From the NCBI RefSeq assembly GCF_018614615.1, contig NZ_JAGGOK010000012.1, forward strand, positions 157,056 to 221,055: a DNA stretch of 64,000 nucleotides, in the 5' to 3' direction. Below the pieces are notes generated by a model. That model made no database searches. It was not told the origin of the DNA and was given only the letters and a program-made list of their open reading frames with translations. This stretch comes from Streptomyces sp. ISL-100. GTDB taxonomy: Bacteria > Actinomycetota > Actinomycetes > Streptomycetales > Streptomycetaceae. Position numbers and translations under genes: made by a program. Shown piece after piece: positions 26,529-34,868 of this stretch. Each line of letters starts with the position of its first letter. Positions within the stretch are counted from its first letter, which is position 1.

Positions 26529-26913
26529 GAAACTGACAGTAACCCCAGCGACCGATAGTTTTCAGCAGTTTGCGCCGAATAACAGAAGTTGCCCACAGGT
26601 GAGGACAGTTTGTGATAGTTGCCGCTTCGGCAGGCCGTCGCACAGCTGATGCTTCATCAAACTGCGTTTGCAGCACAGCGGGTGAAGGTCTACGGTCTTC
26701 GCCAACCTGAAACTTCATATGATCCTGGACTTCCAGTGCACAGAGTTGCCGGTCGGAGGCATTCCCCGCCTCCCCCCAGCAACTCACCCCGCGCTCACCG
26801 CGCTTCCGGCGTTCCACTCCGGACCGCGTTGCTCCGCCCGGGGGTGCCGAGTCGGACAGGACCTGCCCGGCACGGGCGCTGCGCGCTCTCGTGCCACCGA
26901 AGGTCACACCACC
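26529..26913. other. Intergenic region between DeoR gene and accessory pair
   Basis: These 385 bases are less GC-rich than their surroundings near 26550-26720 and hold no convincing gene. The DeoR-proximal part contains repeated GATAGTT and CAGTTTG boxes, listed separately. The distal part may carry the promoter of the DUF3800-like gene; I see no clear boxes. Confidence 0.5.
26554..26621. promoter_or_regulatory. Repeated boxes upstream of the DeoR gene
   Basis: GATAGTTTTCAGCAGTTTG at 26554-26572 and GACAGTTTGTGATAGTTG at 26604-26621 each contain a GATAGTT and a CAGTTTG box, in opposite order. A further ACTGACAGT lies at 26532-26540. Direct, same-strand repeats with about 50 bp between pairs fit the DeoR habit of binding direct repeats, so autoregulation is plausible. 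Confidence 0.5.
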
Positions 26914-27564
26914 ATGCACGGCGCCTTACCTTCCCGAGCCACTGAGCCGGGCTCCCGCGCGTTCTGTGACGAGTCGCTGCGCTGCCGCGCCGACGGCGCC
27001 GGGATCTACATGCTGGCGGCCGTCCTGCTGCCGCCCCATCGGGTGCAGCACGCCCGGGACACCATGGCGTCCCTGCTGCTCAGGGGGCAGCGCAAACTGC
27101 ACTGGCGCGACGAGTCCGCCCGGCGGCGACTGCTGCTCACCCGCCGCACGTCATCGGTCGAGCCCGAGATCGTGATCGCCACGTGGTGCCGGATGGACAA
27201 CGCCCACCAGGAGCGCGCCCGCGGCAAGGCGATGCAGTCGCTGCTGACCGCACTGGCCGAGCGCGGCGTCACCGAGGCGGTCTTCGAGTCCAGGGGACCC
27301 GTACGGGACAAGGGAGACCTCAAGGGGCTGACCGGGCTGCGCCGCGCGGGAGTCCTGCCGGGGGACCTGCGCGTAGAGCACGCCGCCGGCCCCGCGGAGC
27401 ACGCCCTGTGGGCCGCCGATGTCGTCGCGGGAGCCTTCGGCGCCGCGCTCGATGGCAGCGCCGATTACCGGGACGACCTGGCCACCGCCGCCAAGGCGAC
27501 CGTACTGACCTGCGGCCGGTGTTCCCTGTCCCACGGGCCCGCCGCCGCCCGCGGCGATTCATAG
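26914..27564 (+). CDS. DUF3800-like protein (RNase H-like fold candidate)
   Basis: A 216-residue protein with the spaced motifs of DUF3800: FCDES at residues 17-21, a hydrophobic strand with YMLAAVLLP, LHWRDE at 62-67, and near the C-terminus ALWAADVVAGAFGAAL in the place of the usual QxADxxAGA. These conserved acids suggest a metal-dependent nuclease-like fold, but no activity is proven for the family. ATG at 26914 is chosen because residues upstream have no family character. It is followed, after a hairpin, by a 633-aa gene of unknown function. The pair sits between deoR and lpdA, which I recall as neighbours in S. coelicolor, so it looks inserted. Confidence 0.7.
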   Translation: MHGALPSRATEPGSRAFCDESLRCRADGAGIYMLAAVLLPPHRVQHARDTMASLLLRGQRKLHWRDESARRRLLLTRRTSSVEPEIVIATWCRMDNAHQERARGKAMQSLLTALAERGVTEAVFESRGPVRDKGDLKGLTGLRRAGVLPGDLRVEHAAGPAEHALWAADVVAGAFGAALDGSADYRDDLATAAKATVLTCGRCSLSHGPAAARGDS

Positions 27565-27583
27565 CCGACCCAGACAACGCGAA

Positions 27584-27618
27584 GGCCAGGTGTCCGTCGT
27601 CCGGCGGATGACCTGGCC
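27584..27618 (+). terminator. Hairpin between the two accessory genes
   Basis: GGCCAGGT at 27584-27591 pairs with ACCTGGCC at 27611-27618, with an inner TCCG/CGGA stem. It lies 20 bp after the DUF3800-like gene. It may terminate or attenuate transcription before the 633-aa gene. Confidence 0.55.
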
Positions 27619-27698
27619 CCACTTCCGGGCCCTCGTGGGTCCGGCTCATTCAGCCTGCCCGCCCAGGGGCACACGGTCAAGCGGGAGGCTTACCACTT

Positions 27699-29600
27699 AT
27701 GGGTGAAATGGAAATAGAGAGGGACATTCCGGAAGGCGACTACCGGGACCGGGTGGAGGTGCTGCGCGAGCGTGTCGGGCATCTCGTCGTCCGCGACCGC
27801 AGGTCCGTCGAGAGCGCGGCCGAGCGCCTGGTACAGGACGCCGATGCCGAGATCGGGCATACGGAGGAGACCGCGGCCGAGCTGCTCGCCACCGTGGTCG
27901 ATCCGCGCGGTGTACGAGCGGCCCACATCAGGCAGCAGCGCGTGCGCGGCAACCGGACGCTCCATCTGCTCCGTACGACCGTCTGGACACCCCTGCTGCT
28001 CGTCGACGCGACGAACGGCAGGTTCGTCGTCGGCCAGACCTACCTCTCCGACCCCAAGGTCGGCGCGGCGGGTTCGCCCCATCTCGCGCTGCCTGCCCCT
28101 GAGTCACCTCCCGGTCTGCCCTCCCTGGTCTACCGGGGCTCGCGCGCTGCCGTCGCCGGCGCGCTGGACAGCAACGCTGCGTTCGTCCTCCGGCACAACA
28201 GCTGGGTGGACGACATCGGATCCAATGGTGTGCTCATGCCCTTGCTCGCCGGGCACGTGGAATTCCGCTTCTCGGACGGTACGCCGCGCCAGGCCGTGGG
28301 GGTCGTCGACGGCACCTCGCGCACCGCGTCCGCCCACAAGATCCTCGGGCTGACGGAATCCACGATCCTCACCATGGACCCCACCTCTCAGCGGCGCTGG
28401 CTCAGCAAGCTGATGCGCGACCTGAGCAAGGTCGCGGAGAAGCTGTCCAAGAACGAGGAGATGCGGCTGGACGATCTGTTCCACGCCGAGAGGCAGATCA
28501 ACGCCCTTACCGCCGAAGCCGACCTGATCGTCGGCTGGGGCTGGAGCGAACAGGCCACACCGCAACAACGCACCGGAAAGGCGACCTACGTCAGCACGCT
28601 GAACCTGGCACTGGGAGCGCAGAACATCGAGCCGAAGGCGTTCTCGGAGGAGGCGCAGCGGACTCTCCTGGCGGAGCGCGCGGTGAACACGCTGGCCGAC
28701 TACGGCCTGCTGGAGCCGGACAGCCTCGTCTTCGCACTGGGCCGCGAAGATCTCACCGACGTCGCGAAGAGAATCGGTCTCAGCACGCACCGGGACGAAC
28801 GGTGCGCCTGGCTGATCCGGCTGATGACCACCCCGTCGAAGGAGAAGCGGCGAGTGATCAATGAAGTGCTGGGAGCCAAGTCCTTCTCCGCGAAGGGGCG
28901 TTCACCCTATGTATTCGAACTCGCCCTGCGCTCCTTCTCCGGTCAGGACAGCCACCTGCTGAGCGGCGCCCGTAACGCGGCGGTGCACGCACTGTGGACG
29001 CGCGTGGGACAGGACTGGGACGTGGTGCCGCGTCCGGAGGACAAGGATCTGGACCAACTGGAACGGGATGCGCTGGCCGAGGTGGACAGCGGTGAGAGCG
29101 GCCCGCGCTGCTGCGAGGTCGCCGCCAGGGCGGTCGTACCACTGCTGGCGCTCGGCGGTCTGGGCGTGGACCGGGGATCGGCGGCCTACCGCGGGCACGC
29201 GTCGACGGTGGTCGACAAAATGATCACCAACGCGTGGGGGATCAAGCAGCTCATGGCCACCGTCCGGGCCTCCCGGCAGCCGAAGCCCGGGTTTCCCCGG
29301 CTGGACGAGGACGGCCGGACGGCCGACGACAGCGGTACGCCCAATACGCCGGCGGCCAACAACGACTGGCTGCGCCAGCGCGTCCTCATGAAGCCGACGA
29401 GCACTCCGGCTTCCGAGGCGGAGGCGGCCCGGCAGCGCATGGCCATGGGGCTGGCGGAAGCGCGGGCCGGCTTCGACGACTACCGCGAACTGATGGATCT
29501 CCCGTACCAGTCCCTGGACGGCGACGAGTGGCAGACGGCCGCGAAGAGCGCCCGGACGCTGTCGAAGGACCTTCACCTCTTCGTGGTCAGCGACGACTGA
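27699..29600 (+). CDS. Protein of unknown function, 633 aa
   Basis: I do not recognise this protein. It has no signal peptide or membrane segments and looks cytoplasmic. Residues 1-70 are charged and helical. Around 200-215 it reads GVVDGTSRTASAHKILGL, which resembles the DGQxR motif of DndB/DGQHR and ParB-like proteins. Residues 230-260 are a Lys-rich helix. The region 395-430 (FSAKGRSPYVFELALRSFSG) is also reminiscent of conserved blocks in DNA-binding accessory proteins. The tail is Asn/Thr/Asp-rich and then helical. ATG at 27699 follows GGGAGG. Its partner upstream is the DUF3800-like gene, 134 bp away, and a bidirectional terminator separates it from lpdA. A defence or DNA-maintenance role is only a guess. 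Confidence 0.75.
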   Translation: MGEMEIERDIPEGDYRDRVEVLRERVGHLVVRDRRSVESAAERLVQDADAEIGHTEETAAELLATVVDPRGVRAAHIRQQRVRGNRTLHLLRTTVWTPLLLVDATNGRFVVGQTYLSDPKVGAAGSPHLALPAPESPPGLPSLVYRGSRAAVAGALDSNAAFVLRHNSWVDDIGSNGVLMPLLAGHVEFRFSDGTPRQAVGVVDGTSRTASAHKILGLTESTILTMDPTSQRRWLSKLMRDLSKVAEKLSKNEEMRLDDLFHAERQINALTAEADLIVGWGWSEQATPQQRTGKATYVSTLNLALGAQNIEPKAFSEEAQRTLLAERAVNTLADYGLLEPDSLVFALGREDLTDVAKRIGLSTHRDERCAWLIRLMTTPSKEKRRVINEVLGAKSFSAKGRSPYVFELALRSFSGQDSHLLSGARNAAVHALWTRVGQDWDVVPRPEDKDLDQLERDALAEVDSGESGPRCCEVAARAVVPLLALGGLGVDRGSAAYRGHASTVVDKMITNAWGIKQLMATVRASRQPKPGFPRLDEDGRTADDSGTPNTPAANNDWLRQRVLMKPTSTPASEAEAARQRMAMGLAEARAGFDDYRELMDLPYQSLDGDEWQTAAKSARTLSKDLHLFVVSDD

Positions 29601-29625
29601 CCGCTCGGGCACGAGGACACGGGAT

Positions 29626-29657
29626 GCCGGGGGGCGACGCCATGCGCGTCCCCCGGC
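29626..29657. terminator. Bidirectional terminator between the 633-aa gene and lpdA
   Basis: An 11-bp stem with one G-T pair (GCCGGGGGGCG at 29626-29636 against 29647-29657) lies between the convergent stop codons at 29600 and 29659. Confidence 0.7.
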
Positions 29658-29658
29658 C

Positions 29659-31098
29659 CTACGCCTCGGCGGACGTCTTGCGCGTGTGCAACTGCCGTGC
29701 GACCTCGGCGATCGAACCCGACAGGGACGGGTAGACCGTGAACGCGTTCGCGATCTGTTCCACGGTCAGGTTGTTGTCGACCGCGATCGAAATCGGGTGG
29801 ATCAGCTCGCTCGCGTGCGGTGAGACGACGCAGCCGCCGACCACGATGCCCGTACCGGGACGGCAGAAGATCTTGACGAAGCCGTCGCGGATGCCCTGCA
29901 TCTTCGCGCGCGGGTTGCGCAGCAGCGGCAGCTTCACGACGCGCGCCTCGATCTTGCCCGAGTCCACGTCCGACTGGCTGTAGCCGACCGTCGCGATCTC
30001 GGGGTCGGTGAAGACGTTCGCCGAGACGGTCTTGAGGTTGAGCGGAGTCACCGCGTCGCCCAGGAAGTGGTACATCGCGATCCGGCCCTGCATGGCCGCG
30101 ACCGACGCGAGCGCGAAGACACCGGTGACGTCACCGGCCGCGTACACGCCCGGCGCGCTGGTGCGCGAAACCCGGTCGGTCAGGATGTGGCCCGAGTCCT
30201 TCAGCCGGACCCCGGCCTCCTCCAGCCCCATGTCCGCGGAGTTCGGGATGGCGCCGACGGCCATCAGGCAGTGCGTACCGCTGATGACACGCCCGTCGGA
30301 GAGAGTCACTTCCACGCGGTCGCCGACGCGCTTGGCGGACTCGGCGCGCGAGCGGGCCATGACGTTCATGCCGCGCCGCCGGAAGACGTCCTCCAGGACG
30401 GCGGCGGCGTCCGGGTCCTCGCCGGGCAGCACGCGGTCGCGGGAGGAGACGAGGGTGACGCGCGAGCCGAGCGCCTGGTACGCGCCGGCGAACTCCGCGC
30501 CCGTGACACCGGAGCCGACCACGATGAGCTCCTCGGGGAGCTCGTCCAGGTCGTACACCTGCGTCCAGTTCAGGATCCGCTCGCCGTCCGGGAGCGCGTC
30601 GGGAATCTCGCGCGGGTGCCCGCCCGTCGCGATCAGTACGGCGTCGGCGGTGAGACGCTCCTCAATGCCGTCGCTGTACGTCACGACGACCGTGCGTGAG
30701 CCGTCCGAGCCCTGCTGGCCCTCGATGCGACCGCGGCCGCGCAGCACGCGCGCGCCCGCGCGCGTGACGGAAGCGGTGATGTCGTGGGACTGCGCGAGCG
30801 CGAGGCGCTTCACACGGCGGTTGACCTTGCCCAGGTCCACGCCGACCACCCGGGCCGCCTGCTCCACGTGCGGCGTGTCGTCGGCGACGATGATGCCCAA
30901 CTCCTCGTACGAAGAGTCGAAGGTCGTCATCACCTCGGCCGTTGCGATCAGAGTCTTCGACGGTACGCAGTCGGTGAGTACCGACGCCCCGCCCAGACCG
31001 TCGCTGTCGACTACCGTCACCTCCGCGCCGAGCTGGGCGCCCACCAGGGCCGCCTCGTATCCGCCGGGTCCGCCACCGATGATCACGATCCGGGTCAC
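29659..31098 (-). CDS. lpdA: LpdA-type NAD(P)H:quinone reductase (disulfide reductase homologue without redox disulfide)
   Basis: A 479-residue FAD flavoprotein of the dihydrolipoamide dehydrogenase family. The FAD motif VIIGGGPGGYEAALVGAQLGA is at 5-25, a second Rossmann motif VVGSGVTGAEFA lies near 185, and the C-terminal dimer domain carries the usual His-Glu region (HASELIHPIS). The redox site reads GGASVLTDCVPSK: the second cysteine (C44) is kept but the first is Ser39. This is the pattern of Mycobacterium tuberculosis LpdA (Rv3303c), which acts as a quinone reductase and not as a lipoamide dehydrogenase. So membership in pyruvate dehydrogenase is unlikely. Confidence 0.88.
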   Translation of the reverse strand: MTRIVIIGGGPGGYEAALVGAQLGAEVTVVDSDGLGGASVLTDCVPSKTLIATAEVMTTFDSSYEELGIIVADDTPHVEQAARVVGVDLGKVNRRVKRLALAQSHDITASVTRAGARVLRGRGRIEGQQGSDGSRTVVVTYSDGIEERLTADAVLIATGGHPREIPDALPDGERILNWTQVYDLDELPEELIVVGSGVTGAEFAGAYQALGSRVTLVSSRDRVLPGEDPDAAAVLEDVFRRRGMNVMARSRAESAKRVGDRVEVTLSDGRVISGTHCLMAVGAIPNSADMGLEEAGVRLKDSGHILTDRVSRTSAPGVYAAGDVTGVFALASVAAMQGRIAMYHFLGDAVTPLNLKTVSANVFTDPEIATVGYSQSDVDSGKIEARVVKLPLLRNPRAKMQGIRDGFVKIFCRPGTGIVVGGCVVSPHASELIHPISIAVDNNLTVEQIANAFTVYPSLSGSIAEVARQLHTRKTSAEA

Positions 31099-31289
31099 GA
31101 AAAAGTCCGCCTCGCATTGTCAATCCCGGCCCGCCTGCCCGCTCGGCCGGGGATCCGGGGATCGCCCGGGGGGATGCAGTACGTACTCCATTGTCCCGCA
31201 CGCTTCAAGGTGCTTCGCCCCGGGGCCTCCATCCGGCCGCAACGCTCCACGGCCCCCGCCGCTCCACCCCCTCCCGTACCCTCGATCAC

Positions 31290-31727
31290 ATGTCGCTCTA
31301 CGCCGCGTACGCCGGCAACCTCGACGCGCGGCTGATGACGCGCCGCGCACCGCACTCACCGCTGCGCGGGACCGGCTGGCTCAACGGCTGGCGGCTGACC
31401 TTCGGCGGGGAGTCGATGGGCTGGGAGGGCGCGCTCGCCACCATCGTGGAAGCTCCGCGTTCGCAGGTCTTCGTCGCGCTGTACGACATCGCTCCGATGG
31501 ACGAGGACTCCATGGACCGGTGGGAGGGTGTCGGACTCGACATCTACCGCCGGATGCGGGTGCGCGTACACACGCTGGAGGGCGAGGAGCCGACCTGGCT
31601 GTACGTCCTGAACGGGTACGAGGGCGGGCTTCCCTCCGCCCGCTACCTGGGAGAACTCGCCGACGCGGCGGAGTCGGCGGGCGCGCCGCACGACTACGTC
31701 ATGGAGCTGCGCAAGCGCCCCTGCTGA
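31290..31727 (+). CDS. Gamma-glutamylcyclotransferase-like protein
   Basis: A 145-residue protein of the AIG2/GGCT fold. The N-terminal YAAYAGNLDARLMTRRAPHSP is the substrate-binding YGSN-like loop (here YAGNL), followed by the strand GWRLTFGG and the acidic EDSMDRWEGV helix with the probable catalytic glutamate. ATG at 31290 is preceded 9 nt upstream by TACCCT, suggesting a leaderless transcript. It may process gamma-glutamyl peptides or amines. It lies upstream of the nucleoside phosphorylase gene but has its own promoter. Confidence 0.85.
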   Translation: MSLYAAYAGNLDARLMTRRAPHSPLRGTGWLNGWRLTFGGESMGWEGALATIVEAPRSQVFVALYDIAPMDEDSMDRWEGVGLDIYRRMRVRVHTLEGEEPTWLYVLNGYEGGLPSARYLGELADAAESAGAPHDYVMELRKRPC

Positions 31728-31792
31728 GGGGTGTGAGCCTGCCTTCGTCCGATCCGACAAAGCAACGATCGCAACACCGTCGGCAGTGACAT

Positions 31793-31804
31793 CTACGCGC
31801 GTAG
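31793..31804. promoter_or_regulatory. Nucleoside operator 1 (purine nucleoside phosphorylase)
   Basis: The palindrome CTACGCGCGTAG, preceded by AT, lies 12 bp before the -10 box TACCCT (31817-31822), about where -35 would be. The phosphorylase GTG start is 7 nt after the -10. The same 14-bp ATCTACGCGCGTAG is found before deoC and add. Confidence 0.8.
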
Positions 31805-31829
31805 GGCGAGACCGGCTACCCTCGTCGGC

Positions 31830-32660
31830 GTGAACGCATCTGTTACCCCCGCCCCCACCGACGGCTTCGCCGACCCCCACGCGGCAGCCGACGCCGCCGC
31901 CGCCCGCCTGCGCGAGCTGACCGGAGCCGAGACCCACGACGTCGCCCTCGTGATGGGGTCGGGCTGGGTGCCGGCCGCCGAGGCGCTGGGCGCGCCCGAG
32001 CACGAGTTCGCCGTCACCGAGCTGCCCGGCTTCCCGCCGCCGGCCGTCGCCGGACACGCGGGCACGGTCCGCTCATACAAGATCGGCGACAAGCGCGCAC
32101 TGGTCTTCCTCGGCCGTACGCACTACTACGAGGGCCGCGGTGTCGCCGCGGTCTCCCACGGCGTCCGTACCGCCGTCGCGGCCGGCTGCAAGACCATCGT
32201 CCTGACGAACGGCTGCGGCGGCCTGCGTCCGGGCATGCGCCCCGGCCAGCCGGTCCTGATCAGCGACCACATCAACCTGACGGCCACCTCGCCGATCATC
32301 GGGGCGAACTTCGTGGACCTGACGGACCTGTACTCGCCGCGGCTGCGCGCGCTGTGCAAGGAGGTGGACGCCACCCTTGAGGAGGGCGTGTACGTCCAGT
32401 TCCCCGGCCCGCACTACGAGACGCCGGCCGAGATCAACATGGTCCGCGTGATGGGCGGCGACCTCGTCGGCATGTCCACGGTCCTGGAGGCCATCGCCGC
32501 GCGTGAGGCGGGTGCGGAGGTGCTCGGCATCTCGCTGGTCACCAACCTGGCCGCGGGCCTGACGGGCGAACCCCTGAACCACGAGGAAGTCCTCCAGGCC
32601 GGCCGCGACTCGGCGACCCGGATGGGCGCACTCCTGGCCCAGGTCCTGGAACGCATCTAA
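31830..32660 (+). CDS. Purine nucleoside phosphorylase (trimeric PNP family)
   Basis: A 276-residue enzyme that splits inosine and guanosine with phosphate into base and ribose-1-phosphate. The family motifs [39 protein letters not shown] and [21 protein letters not shown] are all present, which places it in the trimeric PNP class. GTG at 31830 begins a probably leaderless message. It would supply phosphopentoses to the phosphomutase encoded just downstream and to DeoC for deoxyribose. Regulated in all likelihood through the palindrome at 31793. Confidence 0.93.
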   Translation: MNASVTPAPTDGFADPHAAADAAAARLRELTGAETHDVALVMGSGWVPAAEALGAPEHEFAVTELPGFPPPAVAGHAGTVRSYKIGDKRALVFLGRTHYYEGRGVAAVSHGVRTAVAAGCKTIVLTNGCGGLRPGMRPGQPVLISDHINLTATSPIIGANFVDLTDLYSPRLRALCKEVDATLEEGVYVQFPGPHYETPAEINMVRVMGGDLVGMSTVLEAIAAREAGAEVLGISLVTNLAAGLTGEPLNHEEVLQAGRDSATRMGALLAQVLERI

Positions 32661-32668
32661 CCCCCTGG

Positions 32669-32733
32669 ACACCGGCCGACACCGGCCGACACCGGCCGAC
32701 ACCGGCCGACACCGGCCGACACCGGCCGACACC
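32669..32733. repeat. 10-bp tandem repeat, six copies
   Basis: ACCGGCCGAC is repeated six times without error at 32671-32730, with partial units on both sides. It begins 10 bp after the phosphorylase stop codon. Each unit contains CCGGCCG, so stems can form between units. A slippage-prone spacer, variable between strains, is likely. Confidence 0.95.
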
Positions 32734-32739
32734 CTCGCC

Positions 32740-33045
32740 CGGCCGGGCCCCGGCCCTGCGGGGACCCCGGAGGCCCTCCCTCCGGGCATGTCCTCAAACG
32801 CCGGAGGGGCTGAAGTGTGCCGGGAGCGGAAGGTTGAGCGCGCGAGCTCAGGCCGTCCGCGAGAGTTGCGGCACGCGAAAGGCCCGTGCGGCTGCCTTCG
32901 GCCCGTCCGCCGAGGGTTGCCGCACGCGGCAGAACCAGCCCGTCCGGCGTTCGAGGACACGCCCGTAGGGGTCTGCGTGTTTGCGGGGGCTGGGGCTTGC
33001 CCCAGTTCGGGAAGGGGCGGGCCGGGGAACAAGCTCGCCGCAGGC
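32740..33045. repeat. Dispersed repeat element, copy A
   Basis: TCCTCAAACGCCGGAGGGGC begins near 32791, and its inverse CCAGCCCGTCCGGCGTTCGAGGAC lies near 32938. This is followed by the GGGGC..GCCCCAGTTCGGGAAGGGG block ending near 33021. Similar sequence recurs at 41800-41830 and 49400-49610. Internal GGTTGCCGCA strings are also shared with the 49-kb copy. With the tandem repeat it fills the 423-bp gap between the phosphorylase and phosphomutase genes. No gene is visible in it. Confidence 0.75.
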
Positions 33046-33083
33046 GAATCGCAACGCACCACACACGAGAGGTGGACCACATC

Positions 33084-34754
33084 GTGCAGCAGGAGCAGGA
33101 GCTCATCGCCCGGGCGCAGGCCTGGCTGGCCGAGGACCCGGACAGCGAGACCCGCGACGAGCTCGCCAAGCTCATCGACGCCGAGGCCCTGGACGAGATC
33201 GCCGCGCGCTTCGCCGGCACCCTCCAGTTCGGCACGGCCGGCCTCCGCGGAGAACTCGGCGCGGGCCCCATGCGAATGAACCGCGCCGTAGTCATCCGCG
33301 CCGCCGCCGGCCTCGCCGCGTACCTGAAGGCCAACGGCCAGACCGACGGCCTCGTCGTCATCGGCTACGACGCCCGCCACAAGAGCGCCGACTTCGCCCG
33401 CGACACCGCCGCCGTCATGACCGGCGCCGGTCTGCGCGCCGCCCTCCTGCCCCGCCCGCTGCCCACCCCCGTACTGGCCTTCGCCATAAGGCACCTGGGC
33501 GCCGTCGCCGGCGTCGAGGTCACCGCCAGCCACAACCCGCCCCGCGACAACGGCTACAAGGTCTACCTCGGCGACGGATCCCAGATCGTGCCGCCCGCCG
33601 ACGCCGAGATCGCCGCCGAGATCGACGCCGTACGGTCGCTCGCCGACGTACCGCGCCCCGACAACGGCTGGTTCACCCTCAACGAGGAGGTCCTGGAGGC
33701 CTACCTCGCCCGTACGGACGAGGTCCTGACCGCCGGGTCCCCCCGCACCGCCCGCGTCGTCTACACGGCCATGCACGGCGTCGGCAAGGAGGTCCTGACG
33801 GCCGCCTTCGCCCGCGCCGGATTCCCCGAGCCCGTACTCGTCGCCGAGCAGGCCGAGCCGGACCCGGACTTCCCCACGGTCGCCTTCCCCAACCCGGAGG
33901 AGCCGGGAGCCATGGACCTGGCCTTCGCCACCGCCCGCCGCATGCAGCCCGAGCGGCCCGACCTGATCGTCGCGAACGACCCGGACGCGGACCGCTGCGC
34001 CGTCGCCGTGCCCCTGCCCGGCACGGACGACTGGCGGATGCTGCGCGGCGACGAAGTCGGCGCGCTGCTCGCCGCGCACCTGGTCCGCAACGGGGTATCG
34101 GGGAGCAACCGCACTTTCGCCGAGTCCATCGTGTCGTCGTCGCTCCTCGGCCGGATCGCCGCCGCCGCCGGTCTGCCGTACGAGGAGACCCTGACCGGCT
34201 TCAAGTGGATCGCCCGCGTCGACGGCCTGCGCTACGGCTACGAAGAGGCGCTCGGCTACTGCGTCGACCCCGAGGGCGTACGCGACAAGGACGGCATCAC
34301 GGCGGCCCTCCTCGTCACCGAGCTGGCCTCCGTCCTGAAGTCCGAGAACCGCACGCTGCTCGACCTCCTCGACGACCTCGCCGTAGAGCACGGCCTGCAC
34401 GCGACCGACCAGCTCTCCGTCCGCGTCGAGGACCTGACAGTGATCGCCGACGCGATGGCGCGGCTGCGCGCCCAGCCGCCCGCCACGCTCGCGGGCCTGA
34501 CCGTCACCTCCGCCGAGGACCTGACGCGCGGCACGGACAAGCTGCCGCCGACCGACGGCCTGCGCTACTACCTGGACGGTGAGGTGAAGGCCCGAGTGAT
34601 CGTCCGCCCGAGCGGCACCGAACCGAAGCTCAAGTGCTACCTGGAGGCCGTGGTCCCGGTAGCCGGCGCGAACGAGCTGCCGGCGGCCAAGGAGCGGGCG
34701 GAAGCCATCCTCTCCACCATCAAGCACGACCTGTCGGCGGCGGCCGGCATCTGA
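33084..34754 (+). CDS. Phosphomannomutase/phosphopentomutase-type phosphohexomutase
   Basis: A 556-residue alpha-D-phosphohexomutase. The phosphoserine loop is VTASHNPPRDNGYK (near 145-158), the metal loop NDPDADRCAV (near 295), the sugar loop and the phosphate-binding RPSGTEPKLKCYLE near the C-terminus are complete. It is longer than typical ManB proteins and matches the PGM2-like group, which in bacteria and man handles phosphopentoses. Placed between the nucleoside phosphorylase and deoC, conversion of ribose-1- or deoxyribose-1-phosphate to the 5-phosphate is a reasonable inference. GTG at 33084, with GAGAGG upstream, is the preferred start; GTG 33072 is possible. Confidence 0.9.
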   Translation: MQQEQELIARAQAWLAEDPDSETRDELAKLIDAEALDEIAARFAGTLQFGTAGLRGELGAGPMRMNRAVVIRAAAGLAAYLKANGQTDGLVVIGYDARHKSADFARDTAAVMTGAGLRAALLPRPLPTPVLAFAIRHLGAVAGVEVTASHNPPRDNGYKVYLGDGSQIVPPADAEIAAEIDAVRSLADVPRPDNGWFTLNEEVLEAYLARTDEVLTAGSPRTARVVYTAMHGVGKEVLTAAFARAGFPEPVLVAEQAEPDPDFPTVAFPNPEEPGAMDLAFATARRMQPERPDLIVANDPDADRCAVAVPLPGTDDWRMLRGDEVGALLAAHLVRNGVSGSNRTFAESIVSSSLLGRIAAAAGLPYEETLTGFKWIARVDGLRYGYEEALGYCVDPEGVRDKDGITAALLVTELASVLKSENRTLLDLLDDLAVEHGLHATDQLSVRVEDLTVIADAMARLRAQPPATLAGLTVTSAEDLTRGTDKLPPTDGLRYYLDGEVKARVIVRPSGTEPKLKCYLEAVVPVAGANELPAAKERAEAILSTIKHDLSAAAGI

Positions 34755-34868
34755 ATCACCAAGCGCCGTGCGGTCGGTTCCCTGCCCGGGACCGACCGCC
34801 CGGACGAGTGGTTTCCGTACGGCAGGTGACGCAGCCCTCCGTGCCCTCTCCTGATCGGACGAGGAAGG

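Noticed and set aside
32669..32733. CRISPR-like array
   Set aside because: Units are 10 bp with no spacers, so it is a simple tandem repeat.
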